Positions 8,628-15,927 of a stretch of 64,000 bases of DNA are shown here, piece by piece. The notes under the pieces were generated by a model that saw only the letters and a program-made list of their open reading frames with translations, was not told where the DNA came from and ran no database searches. The first letter of the stretch is position 1. Every line of letters begins with the position of its first letter. Source of the stretch: Alphaproteobacteria bacterium. Lineage in GTDB: Bacteria; Pseudomonadota; Alphaproteobacteria; Micropepsales; Micropepsaceae. The translations under genes and the position numbers were made by a program. The stretch spans positions 21,195 to 85,194 of the forward strand of contig JACADY010000011.1 in NCBI GenBank assembly GCA_013389115.1. The letters run 5' to 3'.

Positions 8628-9587
8628 ATGTTGACCTCGGTGGAGCTTTGCGCGGGCGCGGGCGGTCAGGCGGTTGGACTGGAGCAGGCGGGCTTCGAGC
8701 ACACCGCCCTTGTCGAGATTGACCCGCACTGCTGCACCACACTCCGGGCGAACCGGCCCAACTGGAACGTGATCGAAGATGACCTGCGCATCTTCAAAGA
8801 GCGCTCCGCATCGTTCGCCGGAATTGACCTTCTGGCCGGGGGTCTACCCTGCCCGCCGTTCTCGGTCGCGGGAAAGCAGCTCGGCGCTGCTGACGAGCGC
8901 AACCTGTTCCCGGACGCAATCGAGATCGTCGCCGCGACGAAGCCCCGGGCAGTCATGATCGAGAACGTCAGGGGCTTCCTTGACGCGGTTTTCCAAGACT
9001 ACCGGGAGGACTTGAAGCGCCAGCTTGAGAAGCTCGGATACAAGACCGAGTGGCGGCTTCTGAACGCCTCGGACTACGGGGTGCCGCAGCTCCGGCCCCG
9101 GGTCGTGATCGTGGCCATTGAAAACTCTTCCACCGAACACTTCGACTGGCCCACGCCGCAGCCGCACAACCCGCCCACGGTCGGCGCGGTCCTCCGGGAC
9201 CAGATGGCCGCCGGGGGCTGGCCTGGGGCCGATGCATGGGCCAAGCGAGCCGACGAGATCGCCCCGACCATCGTGGGCGGGTCGAAGAAGCATGGCGGCC
9301 CCGACCTCGGACCTACTCGGGCTCGGGCCGCGTGGGCCTCGCTCGGGGTCAACGGCAAGACCGTTGCCGACGAGCCTCCGGCGGCGGACTTCGTGGGGAT
9401 GCCGCGCCTCACGGTCCCGATGGTCGCACGCATTCAGGGCTTCCCCGATGACTGGCGGTTCACGGGCCGCAAGACGGCTGCCTACCGGCAGGTTGGCAAC
9501 GCCTTCCCACCGCCGGTCGCAAGGGCCGTAGGCGAGAACGTGCGCGCGGCTCTGACGGCCCGGCGCATCTTCGCCGTGCGCGCCTAA
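8628..9587 (+). CDS. DNA (cytosine-5) methyltransferase of a type II R-M system
   Basis: The enzyme adds a methyl group to C5 of cytosine in its target site, protecting host DNA from the linked nuclease. The 319-residue protein starts at ATG 8628 after GAAGGGGAGA; an open frame runs farther upstream but passes through the tRNA. Motifs in order are: motif I ELCAGAGGQAVGLEQAGF, catalytic Cys75 in LPCPPFS, IENVRGF (Glu112), GVPQLRPR, and motif X RQVGNAFPPP. The target-recognition region lies at about residues 170-265. It is followed 62 bp later by the NaeI-like nuclease and then vsr, so the specificity is probably GCCGGC-like, which is inference. Confidence 0.93.
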   Translation: MLTSVELCAGAGGQAVGLEQAGFEHTALVEIDPHCCTTLRANRPNWNVIEDDLRIFKERSASFAGIDLLAGGLPCPPFSVAGKQLGAADERNLFPDAIEIVAATKPRAVMIENVRGFLDAVFQDYREDLKRQLEKLGYKTEWRLLNASDYGVPQLRPRVVIVAIENSSTEHFDWPTPQPHNPPTVGAVLRDQMAAGGWPGADAWAKRADEIAPTIVGGSKKHGGPDLGPTRARAAWASLGVNGKTVADEPPAADFVGMPRLTVPMVARIQGFPDDWRFTGRKTAAYRQVGNAFPPPVARAVGENVRAALTARRIFAVRA

Positions 9588-9649
9588 GCTCGACCACCCG
9601 CGCGGGCTGTGCAACAATCTCCACCAATTTCGGTGGAGAATCAGACCTA

Positions 9650-10528
9650 TTGCGCGCCAACCTTCCAGCAAGCCTCGTCGCCCCGGGCCACCCCGACTTC
9701 GCCGTGTCGTCGGCCATCCTTGCCGAACTCGACCAGCGGGCCGGGGGGCGGGGGAAGCTCGCCCAGGAAGTCCCGGCCCTTCTGCGCGAGGTCGTTGACG
9801 ATGTGATACAGACGCCGCGCACCGGGCGGCGGTCCTACGACGAGTTGGAGAAGACCGAGAAGACCTACATCGGCACCCGCGTCGAGATCATGCTCCGGGC
9901 TCTCCTGTCGCTGCCGCGCGGGCGGCTGGACGCGGTGGTGGCCGGACATGACACCGACATCAAGCACACGATGGGCAACAACTGGATGATCCCGGGGGAG
10001 GCGACAGACCACCCCTGCATCCTCGTGGCCGCCGATGAGGACCGGGCGCGCTGCTACCTCGGGCTGATCGTCGCCCGGCCCGAATACCTGACTGCCGGAG
10101 CCAACCGTGACGCCAAGCGGAGCATTTCAGCCGCCGGTTTCGCCCACATCCGCTGGATCTTCGCTGACCGCCCATACCCGCCGAACTTCTGGCGCACGAT
10201 CCCGGCGGCGTCTGTCCAGAGGATCGTCTCGGGCCGAACCGGCAACGAGCGCGTCATGGCTCTGTTCCGGGAGGTGCAGGACGTGCCCATCACCCGCGAG
10301 ACGGTTGAGGGCGTAGCCCGGCAGAAGGACTTCATGCGCCGCATCCGCGCTGACGGCGGGCGCGGGACGCGCGACCTCCTCGCGGCGGAGGGCATCCTGT
10401 TGCTGTCGGGGAAGTATGACGGCCCCCTGATCCGCGCACTCGGGCTTCCGATGGGCGACTTCGTGGCCCACACCCCGGCGGACGAAGGGGAGCGGCAGAC
10501 CGCCCGCGCGGCGGGCTGGCGGGTGTAG
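9650..10528 (+). CDS. NaeI-family type II restriction endonuclease
   Basis: It should cut unmethylated DNA at the site protected by the upstream methyltransferase. The 292-residue protein is close to NaeI in length and keeps the NaeI catalytic layout: Glu79, Asp94, then Asp103-Ile-Lys105 (GHDTDIKHT), with spacings 15, 9 and 2, against 16, 9 and 2 in NaeI. The stretches NNWMIPGEA and GANRDAKRSIS and the C-terminal region ending LIRALGLP also fit the family, whose C-terminal domain is a DNA-binding effector domain. The start is TTG at 9650 after GGTGGAGA. Its stop overlaps the vsr start by one base. Confidence 0.8.
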   Translation: MRANLPASLVAPGHPDFAVSSAILAELDQRAGGRGKLAQEVPALLREVVDDVIQTPRTGRRSYDELEKTEKTYIGTRVEIMLRALLSLPRGRLDAVVAGHDTDIKHTMGNNWMIPGEATDHPCILVAADEDRARCYLGLIVARPEYLTAGANRDAKRSISAAGFAHIRWIFADRPYPPNFWRTIPAASVQRIVSGRTGNERVMALFREVQDVPITRETVEGVARQKDFMRRIRADGGRGTRDLLAAEGILLLSGKYDGPLIRALGLPMGDFVAHTPADEGERQTARAAGWRV

Positions 10529-10968
10529 TGGCCGACAAGATCAGCCCGGAGCGCCGCAGCGCAAACATGCGGCAAATCCGCAGCCGCGACATGAAGCCCG
10601 AGATGGCGGTGCGCCGCCTAGCCCACGGCATGGGCTACCGATACCGCCTGCACCGCCGCGACCTGCCCGGCAAGCCGGACCTCGTGTTCGGGCCGCGCCG
10701 CGCCGTCATCTTCGTCCACGGGTGCTTCTGGCACCAGCACGACTGCCGGGACGGTCACAACCCGAAGTCCAACGGCGGCTACTGGGATGCGAAGCTGCGC
10801 CGGAACGTGGAGCGGGATGCCGAGGTGCGCGCCCGCCTTGAGGCGGACGGCTGGCGGGTCCTCGTGATCTGGGAGTGTGAGGCCCGCGATGCCGAGGCGC
10901 TGCGGGCAACGCTGGCTGACTTCCTTGGGCCTGTCGCACCAATCCCCGCCCAATCAGCGCCCGATTGA
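10528..10968 (+). CDS. vsr: Very short patch repair endonuclease
   Basis: Vsr nicks next to T:G mismatches made when 5-methylcytosine deaminates, so the site is repaired to C:G. The 146-residue protein has the family core: KPDLVF with Asp51, then VHGCFWHQHDC with His64 and His69, the same numbering as in E. coli Vsr, and a zinc-binding Cys/His set. The start is GTG at 10528, overlapping the stop of the restriction gene, so the two are translationally coupled. A Vsr in the operon fits a C5 methyltransferase partner. Confidence 0.93.
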   Translation: MADKISPERRSANMRQIRSRDMKPEMAVRRLAHGMGYRYRLHRRDLPGKPDLVFGPRRAVIFVHGCFWHQHDCRDGHNPKSNGGYWDAKLRRNVERDAEVRARLEADGWRVLVIWECEARDAEALRATLADFLGPVAPIPAQSAPD

Positions 10969-11047
10969 CGCGACTGACTGCGGGCGCGCGGCGTGAGACT
11001 TCTCCAACCACCGGCCAGCGGGGCCGGATGGAAAAGGAGAATGGAAG

Positions 11048-11236
11048 TTGGCAAAATCATCGGAATGGGACGAACGAGTCAGCGCGGCTCTTGCCGAGCT
11101 TGAGCACTGGCGCTCACTGCCCAAGGGCGAACATCGGCGGGAGTCCCTTGAGAAGCTGGCTGCGGCCTACCCGGACGTGATCACGGTAGAATGGTTGCCG
11201 GACAACCGGGTGATCATCACGGAATGCCTCGGCTGA
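11048..11236 (+). CDS. Hypothetical small protein in the restriction cassette
   Basis: The 62-residue acidic-helical protein starts with TTG at 11048 after AAAGGAG (MAKSSEWDERVSAALAELEHW) and ends ITECLG. No signal peptide, membrane helix or known motif is seen. It lies 79 bp after vsr on the same strand and before another small gene. I cannot assign a function; a regulator of the cassette or an accessory defence factor are possibilities only. The TTG start rests mainly on the good ribosome site. Confidence 0.5.
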   Translation: MAKSSEWDERVSAALAELEHWRSLPKGEHRRESLEKLAAAYPDVITVEWLPDNRVIITECLG

Positions 11237-11295
11237 AACCCCGCGCCGCCCGGCGCGGTGCCGGGCGGTGCTTCAATCAATGATTGGAGATGACG

Positions 11296-11637
11296 ATGAA
11301 TGTTGAACAGAAATCGGAAGACCTCCTGCCGGAGAAAGCGCCGTCGCTCGCTGAGATCGTCGGCGCGGCGGAGACGCTGGCGGCGGCACGGCGGCTGCTC
11401 AGGGGGACCGGCTGGGCTCGGCTGGAGGAGCGCCGGGGTCGGAAACGCGTGGTGGTTCACCCCCCCTACATCGTCCCGAGGGAGCGCGCGCTGCTGAGCG
11501 ACGATGTGGCGGAGAAGATTCACCACGCGGCTAAGGTCTTGACGTGGGCCGCCAACCACTCGCTGCCCTTCGTGACCTTGGACATTCCGACCAACCATCT
11601 GGGGCTCTCGCTGACCATCAACTTCGACGGGTGCTGA
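11296..11637 (+). CDS. Hypothetical protein, last gene of the rightward cassette
   Basis: The 113-residue protein starts at ATG 11296 with GGAG 6 bp upstream; in-frame TTG and ATG codons 6-12 bp earlier have worse spacing. It has a polar N-terminus, an Arg-rich middle (RGTGWARLEERRGRKR) and a C-terminal part ending SLTINFDGC. No recognised domain is present. It is followed by a clear terminator, so it closes the methyltransferase-nuclease-vsr transcription unit. Confidence 0.6.
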   Translation: MNVEQKSEDLLPEKAPSLAEIVGAAETLAAARRLLRGTGWARLEERRGRKRVVVHPPYIVPRERALLSDDVAEKIHHAAKVLTWAANHSLPFVTLDIPTNHLGLSLTINFDGC

Positions 11638-11650
11638 CCCACCCGCAAAG

Positions 11651-11686
11651 GGGCCGCGCGGGTGACGCCTGCGCGGCCCTGTTTTC
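11651..11686 (+). terminator. Rho-independent terminator between convergent island modules
   Basis: GGGCCGCGC (11651-11659) pairs perfectly with GCGCGGCCC (11671-11679), followed by TGTTTT. It lies 13 bp after the last rightward gene and just before the convergent leftward genes. Confidence 0.8.
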
Positions 11687-11738
11687 ATTGATCGTCGGCG
11701 GGGCGGTGCCGCCACCCGGCATCCGGTCGGTTCCGGGG

Positions 11739-12098
11739 TCAGTGCATGACCGGGCGGGGCAGCCAGAGGTCGCGGCTGAACAGGCACCAGCCCAGCGCGA
11801 CCTGCACGGCGCGGTCGTGCTGGCGGATCAGGTGGGGCGTGGCCCGCTCCGGGTCGCGGATCGCGTCCACCCACGCATCGCGGGTGGTCCCCGGGTAGCG
11901 GCGGCAGAGGAGCCCAACGAGCCCCCCGAGCCGGGCACGGGGGACGCGGTAGAGCCGGGCGAACTGCGCGACCATGGCGGGCGTGGGCCAGCCGTCCGGG
12001 CTCGCCTCCTCCGCGTAGGCCACCAGCGCGAGGTGCGCCTTGCGCAGCCGCGACGGGAACAGCCGCACGTAGGCCTCGGTGAGGCGCTCGGGCGTCAT
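11739..12098 (-). CDS. Hypothetical protein, island
   Basis: The protein is 119 residues and the start ATG at 12098 overlaps the upstream stop as ATGA. It is rich in Arg, Ala, Leu and Trp and looks helical (MTPERLTEAYVRLFPSRLRK); the C-terminus reads GWCLFSRDLWLPRP. No domain is recognised. It is the last gene of a three-gene leftward unit (13076 to 11739). In satellites and prophages this position often holds morphogenesis or host-interaction genes, but nothing in the sequence proves it. Confidence 0.6.
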   Translation of the reverse strand: MTPERLTEAYVRLFPSRLRKAHLALVAYAEEASPDGWPTPAMVAQFARLYRVPRARLGGLVGLLCRRYPGTTRDAWVDAIRDPERATPHLIRQHDRAVQVALGWCLFSRDLWLPRPVMH

Positions 12099-12355
12099 GC
12101 GCCGCGCCCCGGGCCGGTGTAGGTGGCCCCGAGGGCATCGCCCTGGAACACGCACGGCGCGAAGCCGCCCGCCGCCGTGGCCGCGACCTGCGTGGTGTCG
12201 AAGCCGTCGAAGGGCGCGTTCATGTGCGGCACGAGGGCGTTGGCGGCGGTGATCGCCGCCGGGGCGCTGGCCGCGTCCACGAGGGCGGCGTGGGTGCCCG
12301 AGGGGTTCTTGAGGTGTTCAGCGCCCCGGGGGCGGGTGACGAGGTAGAGGGGCAT
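12095..12355 (-). CDS. Hypothetical small protein, island
   Basis: The protein is 86 residues and starts MPLYLVTRPRGAEHLKN. It is Ala-rich, with a Gly-rich end (GDALGATYTGPGRGA). It has no signal peptide or clear membrane helix and no recognised family. It starts 1 bp after the upstream gene and overlaps the downstream one by 4 bp (ATGA), so it is in one operon with both. Function unknown. Confidence 0.6.
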   Translation of the reverse strand: MPLYLVTRPRGAEHLKNPSGTHAALVDAASAPAAITAANALVPHMNAPFDGFDTTQVAATAAGGFAPCVFQGDALGATYTGPGRGA

Positions 12356-12356
12356 G

Positions 12357-13076
12357 TCAGTTGGTCTCCTTTGAGTTGAGGGCTACTTTGACCTTGTCGA
12401 GCGCGGAGGCGCGCCCGCGTTCGAAGTCACGGTTGGCGACGATTGCGCGCTGGACCGTCGCCCGAACGCGCTCGATGGTGCGCGTCACTTCCGCCGCCTC
12501 CTCGCCCACGAGGCGCTGCGCCAGCTCCTGAGCAGAGAAGGGGCGGTCGCGGGCGGGCATCCGGTCGATGATCGTCAGCAGCGCGGCCCCGAGGGGGGCG
12601 TTCTTGGTGGCGACGGCGAACGCCGCCATGTTGCGGAGCTGGACCACGCCCGAGCCCTCAAGCTGCGCGAGGTAGTTGGTGCGTTCCGGCGTCCCGAGCC
12701 CGGCGCGAGCGAGCACCGCCTGCGGCGTGGCGAACAGCAGGGCGGTCGTGGAGAGGGAGTCAGCCGCCGCCTGCAACTCACGGAGCATCGCCCAGCGGGT
12801 GTCGGAGCTGTTAGGGAGAACTTCGGCCCGGGCCTTGGCCTCCGCCTTGCGCCCGGCCTCGGCCTGCGCCTCGGGCGGAAAGTCGGCCCGGGCGAGGCTC
12901 TCGGCTGCCTCGCGGCCCCGGGCGGCGATGCCGCTGGCGAGGGTGTCGAGCGTCTTGCCGAACTTCTCGGCGCGGCGGGCGACGGCTTCCGCGAGGCTGA
13001 TGACCTCGCCCCGCGCCATGGGCGGGGCGGTGAGAGCGGGCAGCTCGGTTCCGGGGGACTGCGCGGGTTCGGGCAT
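12357..13076 (-). CDS. Hypothetical Ala-rich helical protein, island
   Basis: The protein is 239 residues. I chose ATG 13076 because AGGAG sits 8 bp before it; an open frame upstream adds 42 residues with no ribosome site and runs through the palindrome at 13183-13200. Residues about 20-110 are Ala/Glu/Arg-rich and likely coiled (LAEAVARRAEKFGKTLDTLA), followed by a mixed domain and a basic C-terminus. No known domain is recognised. It is the first gene of the leftward three-gene unit. Confidence 0.6.
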   Translation of the reverse strand: MPEPAQSPGTELPALTAPPMARGEVISLAEAVARRAEKFGKTLDTLASGIAARGREAAESLARADFPPEAQAEAGRKAEAKARAEVLPNSSDTRWAMLRELQAAADSLSTTALLFATPQAVLARAGLGTPERTNYLAQLEGSGVVQLRNMAAFAVATKNAPLGAALLTIIDRMPARDRPFSAQELAQRLVGEEAAEVTRTIERVRATVQRAIVANRDFERGRASALDKVKVALNSKETN

Positions 13077-13182
13077 CGGGGGCTCCTGTCTTGAGTTTGC
13101 CGCCGTGCCGGAGCGCCTTGCTCTCGTCCGCGCCCATCCGTTGGGCGGCATGTTGACCTGAGCGACAGGATAGCCGATGCTG

Positions 13183-13200
13183 GTGGTATCAAGATACCAC
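13183..13200. promoter_or_regulatory. Operator-like palindrome
   Basis: GTGGTATCAAGATACCAC consists of two perfect 8-bp arms with a 2-bp centre, about 110 bp upstream of the start at 13076 in the gap before the gene at 13222. It is likely a regulator site controlling the leftward three-gene unit. Confidence 0.5.
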
Positions 13201-13221
13201 ACAGCGTTGAGAACTGGCCTG

Positions 13222-13497
13222 TCAGAACCAGCCCCAGAGCGGGTCTCCGGCTTTGTTCGGCGCAGGGCGCGCGGCCTTGGCCGAGCGCTCGGGCAGGTGT
13301 GCCTCCGGGTCCTCCGCCGTCATGCCGAGGGCCATACCGACCACGACAGCCGGGGCGCAGGTCACGAGCGCGGTCACGGGCCGGGACAGGCCCGGAGGAG
13401 TCCAGCCCTCGCGGACGTAGGCGTCGTAGCCCATCCGGGAGAGGAGCCCCGCCGCGTTCGCGTAGGCTTCCTCGCGGGTCTCCGCCACCGCCCGCAC
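13222..13497 (-). CDS. Hypothetical small protein, island
   Basis: The protein is 91 residues with GTG start at 13497, one base after the stop of the upstream terminase-like gene. The N-terminal half is helical (AETREEAYANAAGLLSRMGY). A hydrophobic stretch (ALVTCAPAVVVGMALGM) near residues 43-59 could be a membrane segment, and the end is basic (LWGWF last). Its family is unknown. It is the last gene of the run that starts at the AlpA-like regulator. Confidence 0.5.
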   Translation of the reverse strand: MRAVAETREEAYANAAGLLSRMGYDAYVREGWTPPGLSRPVTALVTCAPAVVVGMALGMTAEDPEAHLPERSAKAARPAPNKAGDPLWGWF

Positions 13498-13498
13498 G

Positions 13499-14020
13499 TC
13501 AGTCGCCCCGCCGCGCCTCGGGGTCCAGCGGGACGTGTTCCAGCACGTCCGGTTCCGGCTGGCCGGGGATGCTGCCGCCCGCCGCGCGGCGCTCCGACAG
13601 GAACTCGTCCATCGTCATCTTGGGCGGCAGGAGGACGACGCCCCCGGTCTTGACGCTGACGTTGAGCTCGGGAGCTTCGCCCTCGCGGTAGCCGTGCCGA
13701 GCCTTGAGGAGGAACAGGTTGGCGACCACGTTCCCCTCGTCCGCGACCCGGCGCAGGTTGCCCACCAGCACATCGTGCTCGCGGGCGAGGCCCCTCTGGT
13801 AAGCCTCCTCCACGGCGGGGTCGCGCCGCCGCACCTCGCGGAGCGTCGTCCCGTGCATCCCGAGGACGCGGGCGACGGTGGCGAGGTGGCAGCCCCGGCC
13901 CACCAGTTCTTCGATGATCGCCAGCCCCCGGGGGGTGATCTCCCAGTACGTGCGCCCCTGCCCGCCCGGGCCGGGCGCCACGAGGCGCGCGGGCAGTTCG
14001 TCGTCGGTGTCGTCGGTCAT
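13499..14020 (-). CDS. HTH protein resembling phage terminase small subunit
   Basis: The protein is 173 residues. A helix-turn-helix lies at about residues 30-75 (GCHLATVARVLGMHGTTLREV). It is followed by a helical segment ending GNVVANLFLLKARHGYREG and then a short beta-type tail (VSVKTGGVVLLPPK). This order, an HTH followed by a '-A-IFLLK-R-GYRE' stretch, is what I know from small phage terminase subunits, which recognise pac/cos sites. In a satellite it would redirect packaging. I hold it as a resemblance, not proof; a plain DNA-binding protein is the alternative. Its start overlaps the recombinase stop as ATGA. Confidence 0.45.
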   Translation of the reverse strand: MTDDTDDELPARLVAPGPGGQGRTYWEITPRGLAIIEELVGRGCHLATVARVLGMHGTTLREVRRRDPAVEEAYQRGLAREHDVLVGNLRRVADEGNVVANLFLLKARHGYREGEAPELNVSVKTGGVVLLPPKMTMDEFLSERRAAGGSIPGQPEPDVLEHVPLDPEARRGD

Positions 14021-14628
14021 GTTGCCTCAAGCTCCTTCTGCTCGGCGTCCCACTGCTGGCACACCCGGAAGCTCAGCGACTTCCCGATGCGCAGTTCCTT
14101 GGCGATGCGGTCCATGCCCACGCCCCGGGCGCGCAGGGCGCGGATGGACTGGACCAGCGTGTCGGAGGCCGGGGGCCTTCCGATGCGCTTGCCGCTCGCC
14201 CGCGCCCGGGCCATCCCGGCCCTCGTGCGCTCAACGATCATCGCTCGCTCAAACTCGGCGAAGACGCCCGACATCTGCAACAGCGCCCGGCCTGCCGGGG
14301 TGGACGTGTCCAGCGCCTGCTGCTCAAGGTAGAGGTCGCACCCGACCGTGCGCAGCGTCTCGAACAGGTCCACGAGGTCGCGGAGCGAGCGCCCGAGGCG
14401 CGACACGTCCCAAGCCATCACCACGTCGAAGCGGCGGCGCTGGGCGTCGGCAATCATCGCGTCCAGCCCGGGGCGGCGCGAGGTCGCGCCGCTGGCCGTC
14501 TCGACGTACTCGCGGGCGACGGTCCAGCCCGCCCGAGCGGCCACCTCCCGGAGCCGGAGAAGCTGGTTCTCCGGCGTCTGCTCCCCGGTGCTGACCCGGG
14601 CGTAGATCGCGGCGCGGCGGGCGGTCAT
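14017..14628 (-). CDS. Serine recombinase, resolvase/invertase family
   Basis: The protein is 203 residues starting at ATG 14628, which overlaps the upstream stop (ATGA). It has the resolvase fold: IYARVSTGEQ with nucleophile Ser13, then DVVMAWDVSRLGRSLRDL and EFERAMIVERTRAGM with conserved Arg residues. A C-terminal HTH for DNA binding follows (GVGMDRIAKELRIGKSLSFRV). Such enzymes invert or resolve DNA between short sites. The island already has a tyrosine integrase, so this one probably does something else, such as dimer resolution or inversion. Confidence 0.9.
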   Translation of the reverse strand: MTARRAAIYARVSTGEQTPENQLLRLREVAARAGWTVAREYVETASGATSRRPGLDAMIADAQRRRFDVVMAWDVSRLGRSLRDLVDLFETLRTVGCDLYLEQQALDTSTPAGRALLQMSGVFAEFERAMIVERTRAGMARARASGKRIGRPPASDTLVQSIRALRARGVGMDRIAKELRIGKSLSFRVCQQWDAEQKELEAT

Positions 14629-14906
14629 GCCGCCACCTCGTCGTTGGCGAGCCCGTAGTGGTCGCGGGTCCAGCGGGCCGCGCCGTCGAAGGCCATGTAG
14701 TCTTCGCGGAGGATGTCGTGCGCCGCGCCGCCCCGGCACAGCAGCGCCGCCACGACGCCACGCCCGTTGTGAACGTAGACGCGCACGGTGCCCTCGCGGG
14801 CGAGCGCGGCGGCGACGTTCTGCGCGACCAGTTGGAGGTTCACCGGGGTCGCGGTGTCGATGATGCTGTGATCGGCGGCGCGGTGGAACGAGTAGGTGGT
14901 GGTCAT
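14625..14906 (-). CDS. Hypothetical protein, island
   Basis: The protein is 93 residues starting MTTTYSFHRAADHSIID at ATG 14906 with GGAGAA upstream. The sequence is mixed alpha/beta, ending YGLANDEVAA. No family is recognised. It overlaps the recombinase start by 4 bp and is co-transcribed with it. The 15-bp palindrome at 14939-14953 lies just upstream and may control this unit. Confidence 0.6.
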   Translation of the reverse strand: MTTTYSFHRAADHSIIDTATPVNLQLVAQNVAAALAREGTVRVYVHNGRGVVAALLCRGGAAHDILREDYMAFDGAARWTRDHYGLANDEVAA

Positions 14907-14938
14907 GTCGGTTCTCCATTTCTCAGTGTGCCGGGCGC

Positions 14939-14953
14939 GCAACCTAGGGTTGC
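14939..14953. promoter_or_regulatory. Operator-like palindrome
   Basis: GCAACC-TAG-GGTTGC is a perfect 6-bp inverted repeat, 33 bp before the start at 14906. It is a candidate repressor or activator site for the gene-plus-recombinase unit. Confidence 0.4.
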
Positions 14954-15038
14954 ACCCCGAGATGGAACATAGCGTGAACGGGCGGCTCCGGCTAGTCTGA
15001 AAACGGACGGTTCCGGTGTGGGCAGGACCGGCGGGCGA

Positions 15039-15060
15039 AGGCCCAAGAAACGTTGGGCCT
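15039..15060 (-). terminator. Stem-loop after the gene at 15100-15615
   Basis: AGGCCCAA (15039-15046) pairs perfectly with TTGGGCCT (15053-15060) over a 6-base loop, 40 bp past the stop of the leftward gene. There is no clear T-run, so terminator activity is uncertain. Confidence 0.4.
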
Positions 15061-15099
15061 GCCGCCCTCGGGCGGGGATGGGGTTTCGGGGTGGCGGTG

Positions 15100-15615
15100 T
15101 CAGCGCCTCGGGTTCGCGTCGGGATCGCACCCGTAGCGGCGGCGGGTGGCTTCCTCCGGCCCGTGGCGCAGGGCATCGCGCGCGGCTTCCATCAGCCGGA
15201 TCGTGGCCCGGTCGTCGTCGCCGCGCCAGCCGCCCGCCGCCTCCCAAGTGTCGTATGCGCGTCCCCAAACTGGGTCTGGGTCGGCAGCGCTCCCTTCGTA
15301 GAGCTGCCAGATGGCATCGAAGGTCCAGCGGGGCATGAGGATGCCGAACGACGCGAGCGTGGCGTCCGCCCGCTCCCAGATGGTGTCCGGGGCGTCCATC
15401 CATTCCCAGTGGTAGATGTCGTTGTCGCGTCCGTCATCGTAGAGCATCGCGGCGCGAAGGTCGAATATCGCTGCCCAGAGAGGGTGGTATCCGTCCGGGG
15501 CGCGGCGCAGGTTGCGCCGTGGGCTCAGGTAGAGCCGGGCGTAGACCGGAGCGAGGATGCGCAACCACGAGGCAAACGACAGACCCCCGTTCCGGGTCAC
15601 GGCATCAGCTTCCAT
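15100..15615 (-). CDS. Hypothetical protein, island
   Basis: The protein is 171 residues, starting MEADAVTRNGGLSF at ATG 15615 with AAGGAGAT 8 bp upstream, a strong site. It is Trp- and Asp-rich in the middle (NDIYHWEWMDAPDTIWERAD) and basic at the end. No domain is recognised. It lies downstream of the primase gene, separated by 311 bp of repeat-rich non-coding DNA, and is followed by a stem-loop. Function unknown. Confidence 0.6.
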   Translation of the reverse strand: MEADAVTRNGGLSFASWLRILAPVYARLYLSPRRNLRRAPDGYHPLWAAIFDLRAAMLYDDGRDNDIYHWEWMDAPDTIWERADATLASFGILMPRWTFDAIWQLYEGSAADPDPVWGRAYDTWEAAGGWRGDDDRATIRLMEAARDALRHGPEEATRRRYGCDPDANPRR

Positions 15616-15683
15616 CTGCCATCTCCTTTTTGCTGCGGCGCAGAACGTGTGTTGCGATGGTTTTCCAGCCCCGAACCACACAG

Positions 15684-15927
15684 GGGGGAGTTGGGGGAGT
15701 TAGAGGGAGTCTATACCCGTAAGAACCCCCACGTTTTTCCCAAGAAGGACATGTGGTTAGGGGGTCTTCGGGGTCTTCTTCCCCCCTCTCGGAAAACGAG
15801 CGAGAAATCCAAGAGTAAAGCGTAAATCCCCGTAAACGGGCTACCCGCGCTTACCGGCATAGACAGCTCGAAAAACCGCGCTGTTTTCTCCGGGCCGGAG
15901 AGACCCCCCAAGACCCCGAACTCCCCC
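15684..15927. other. Iteron-like region, candidate replication origin
   Basis: This covers most of the 311-bp gene-free stretch 15616-15926 beside the primase-helicase gene. GGGGGAGTT occurs in tandem (15684-15692, 15693-15701), a degenerate copy follows, and an inverted copy (15919-15927) reaches the primase stop codon. TTCGGGGTCTT (15767-15777) is repeated inverted at 15910-15920. Near 15812-15835 GTAAA occurs three times. Repeat clusters next to a primase-helicase are typical of satellite and plasmid origins; function here is inferred. Confidence 0.4.
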
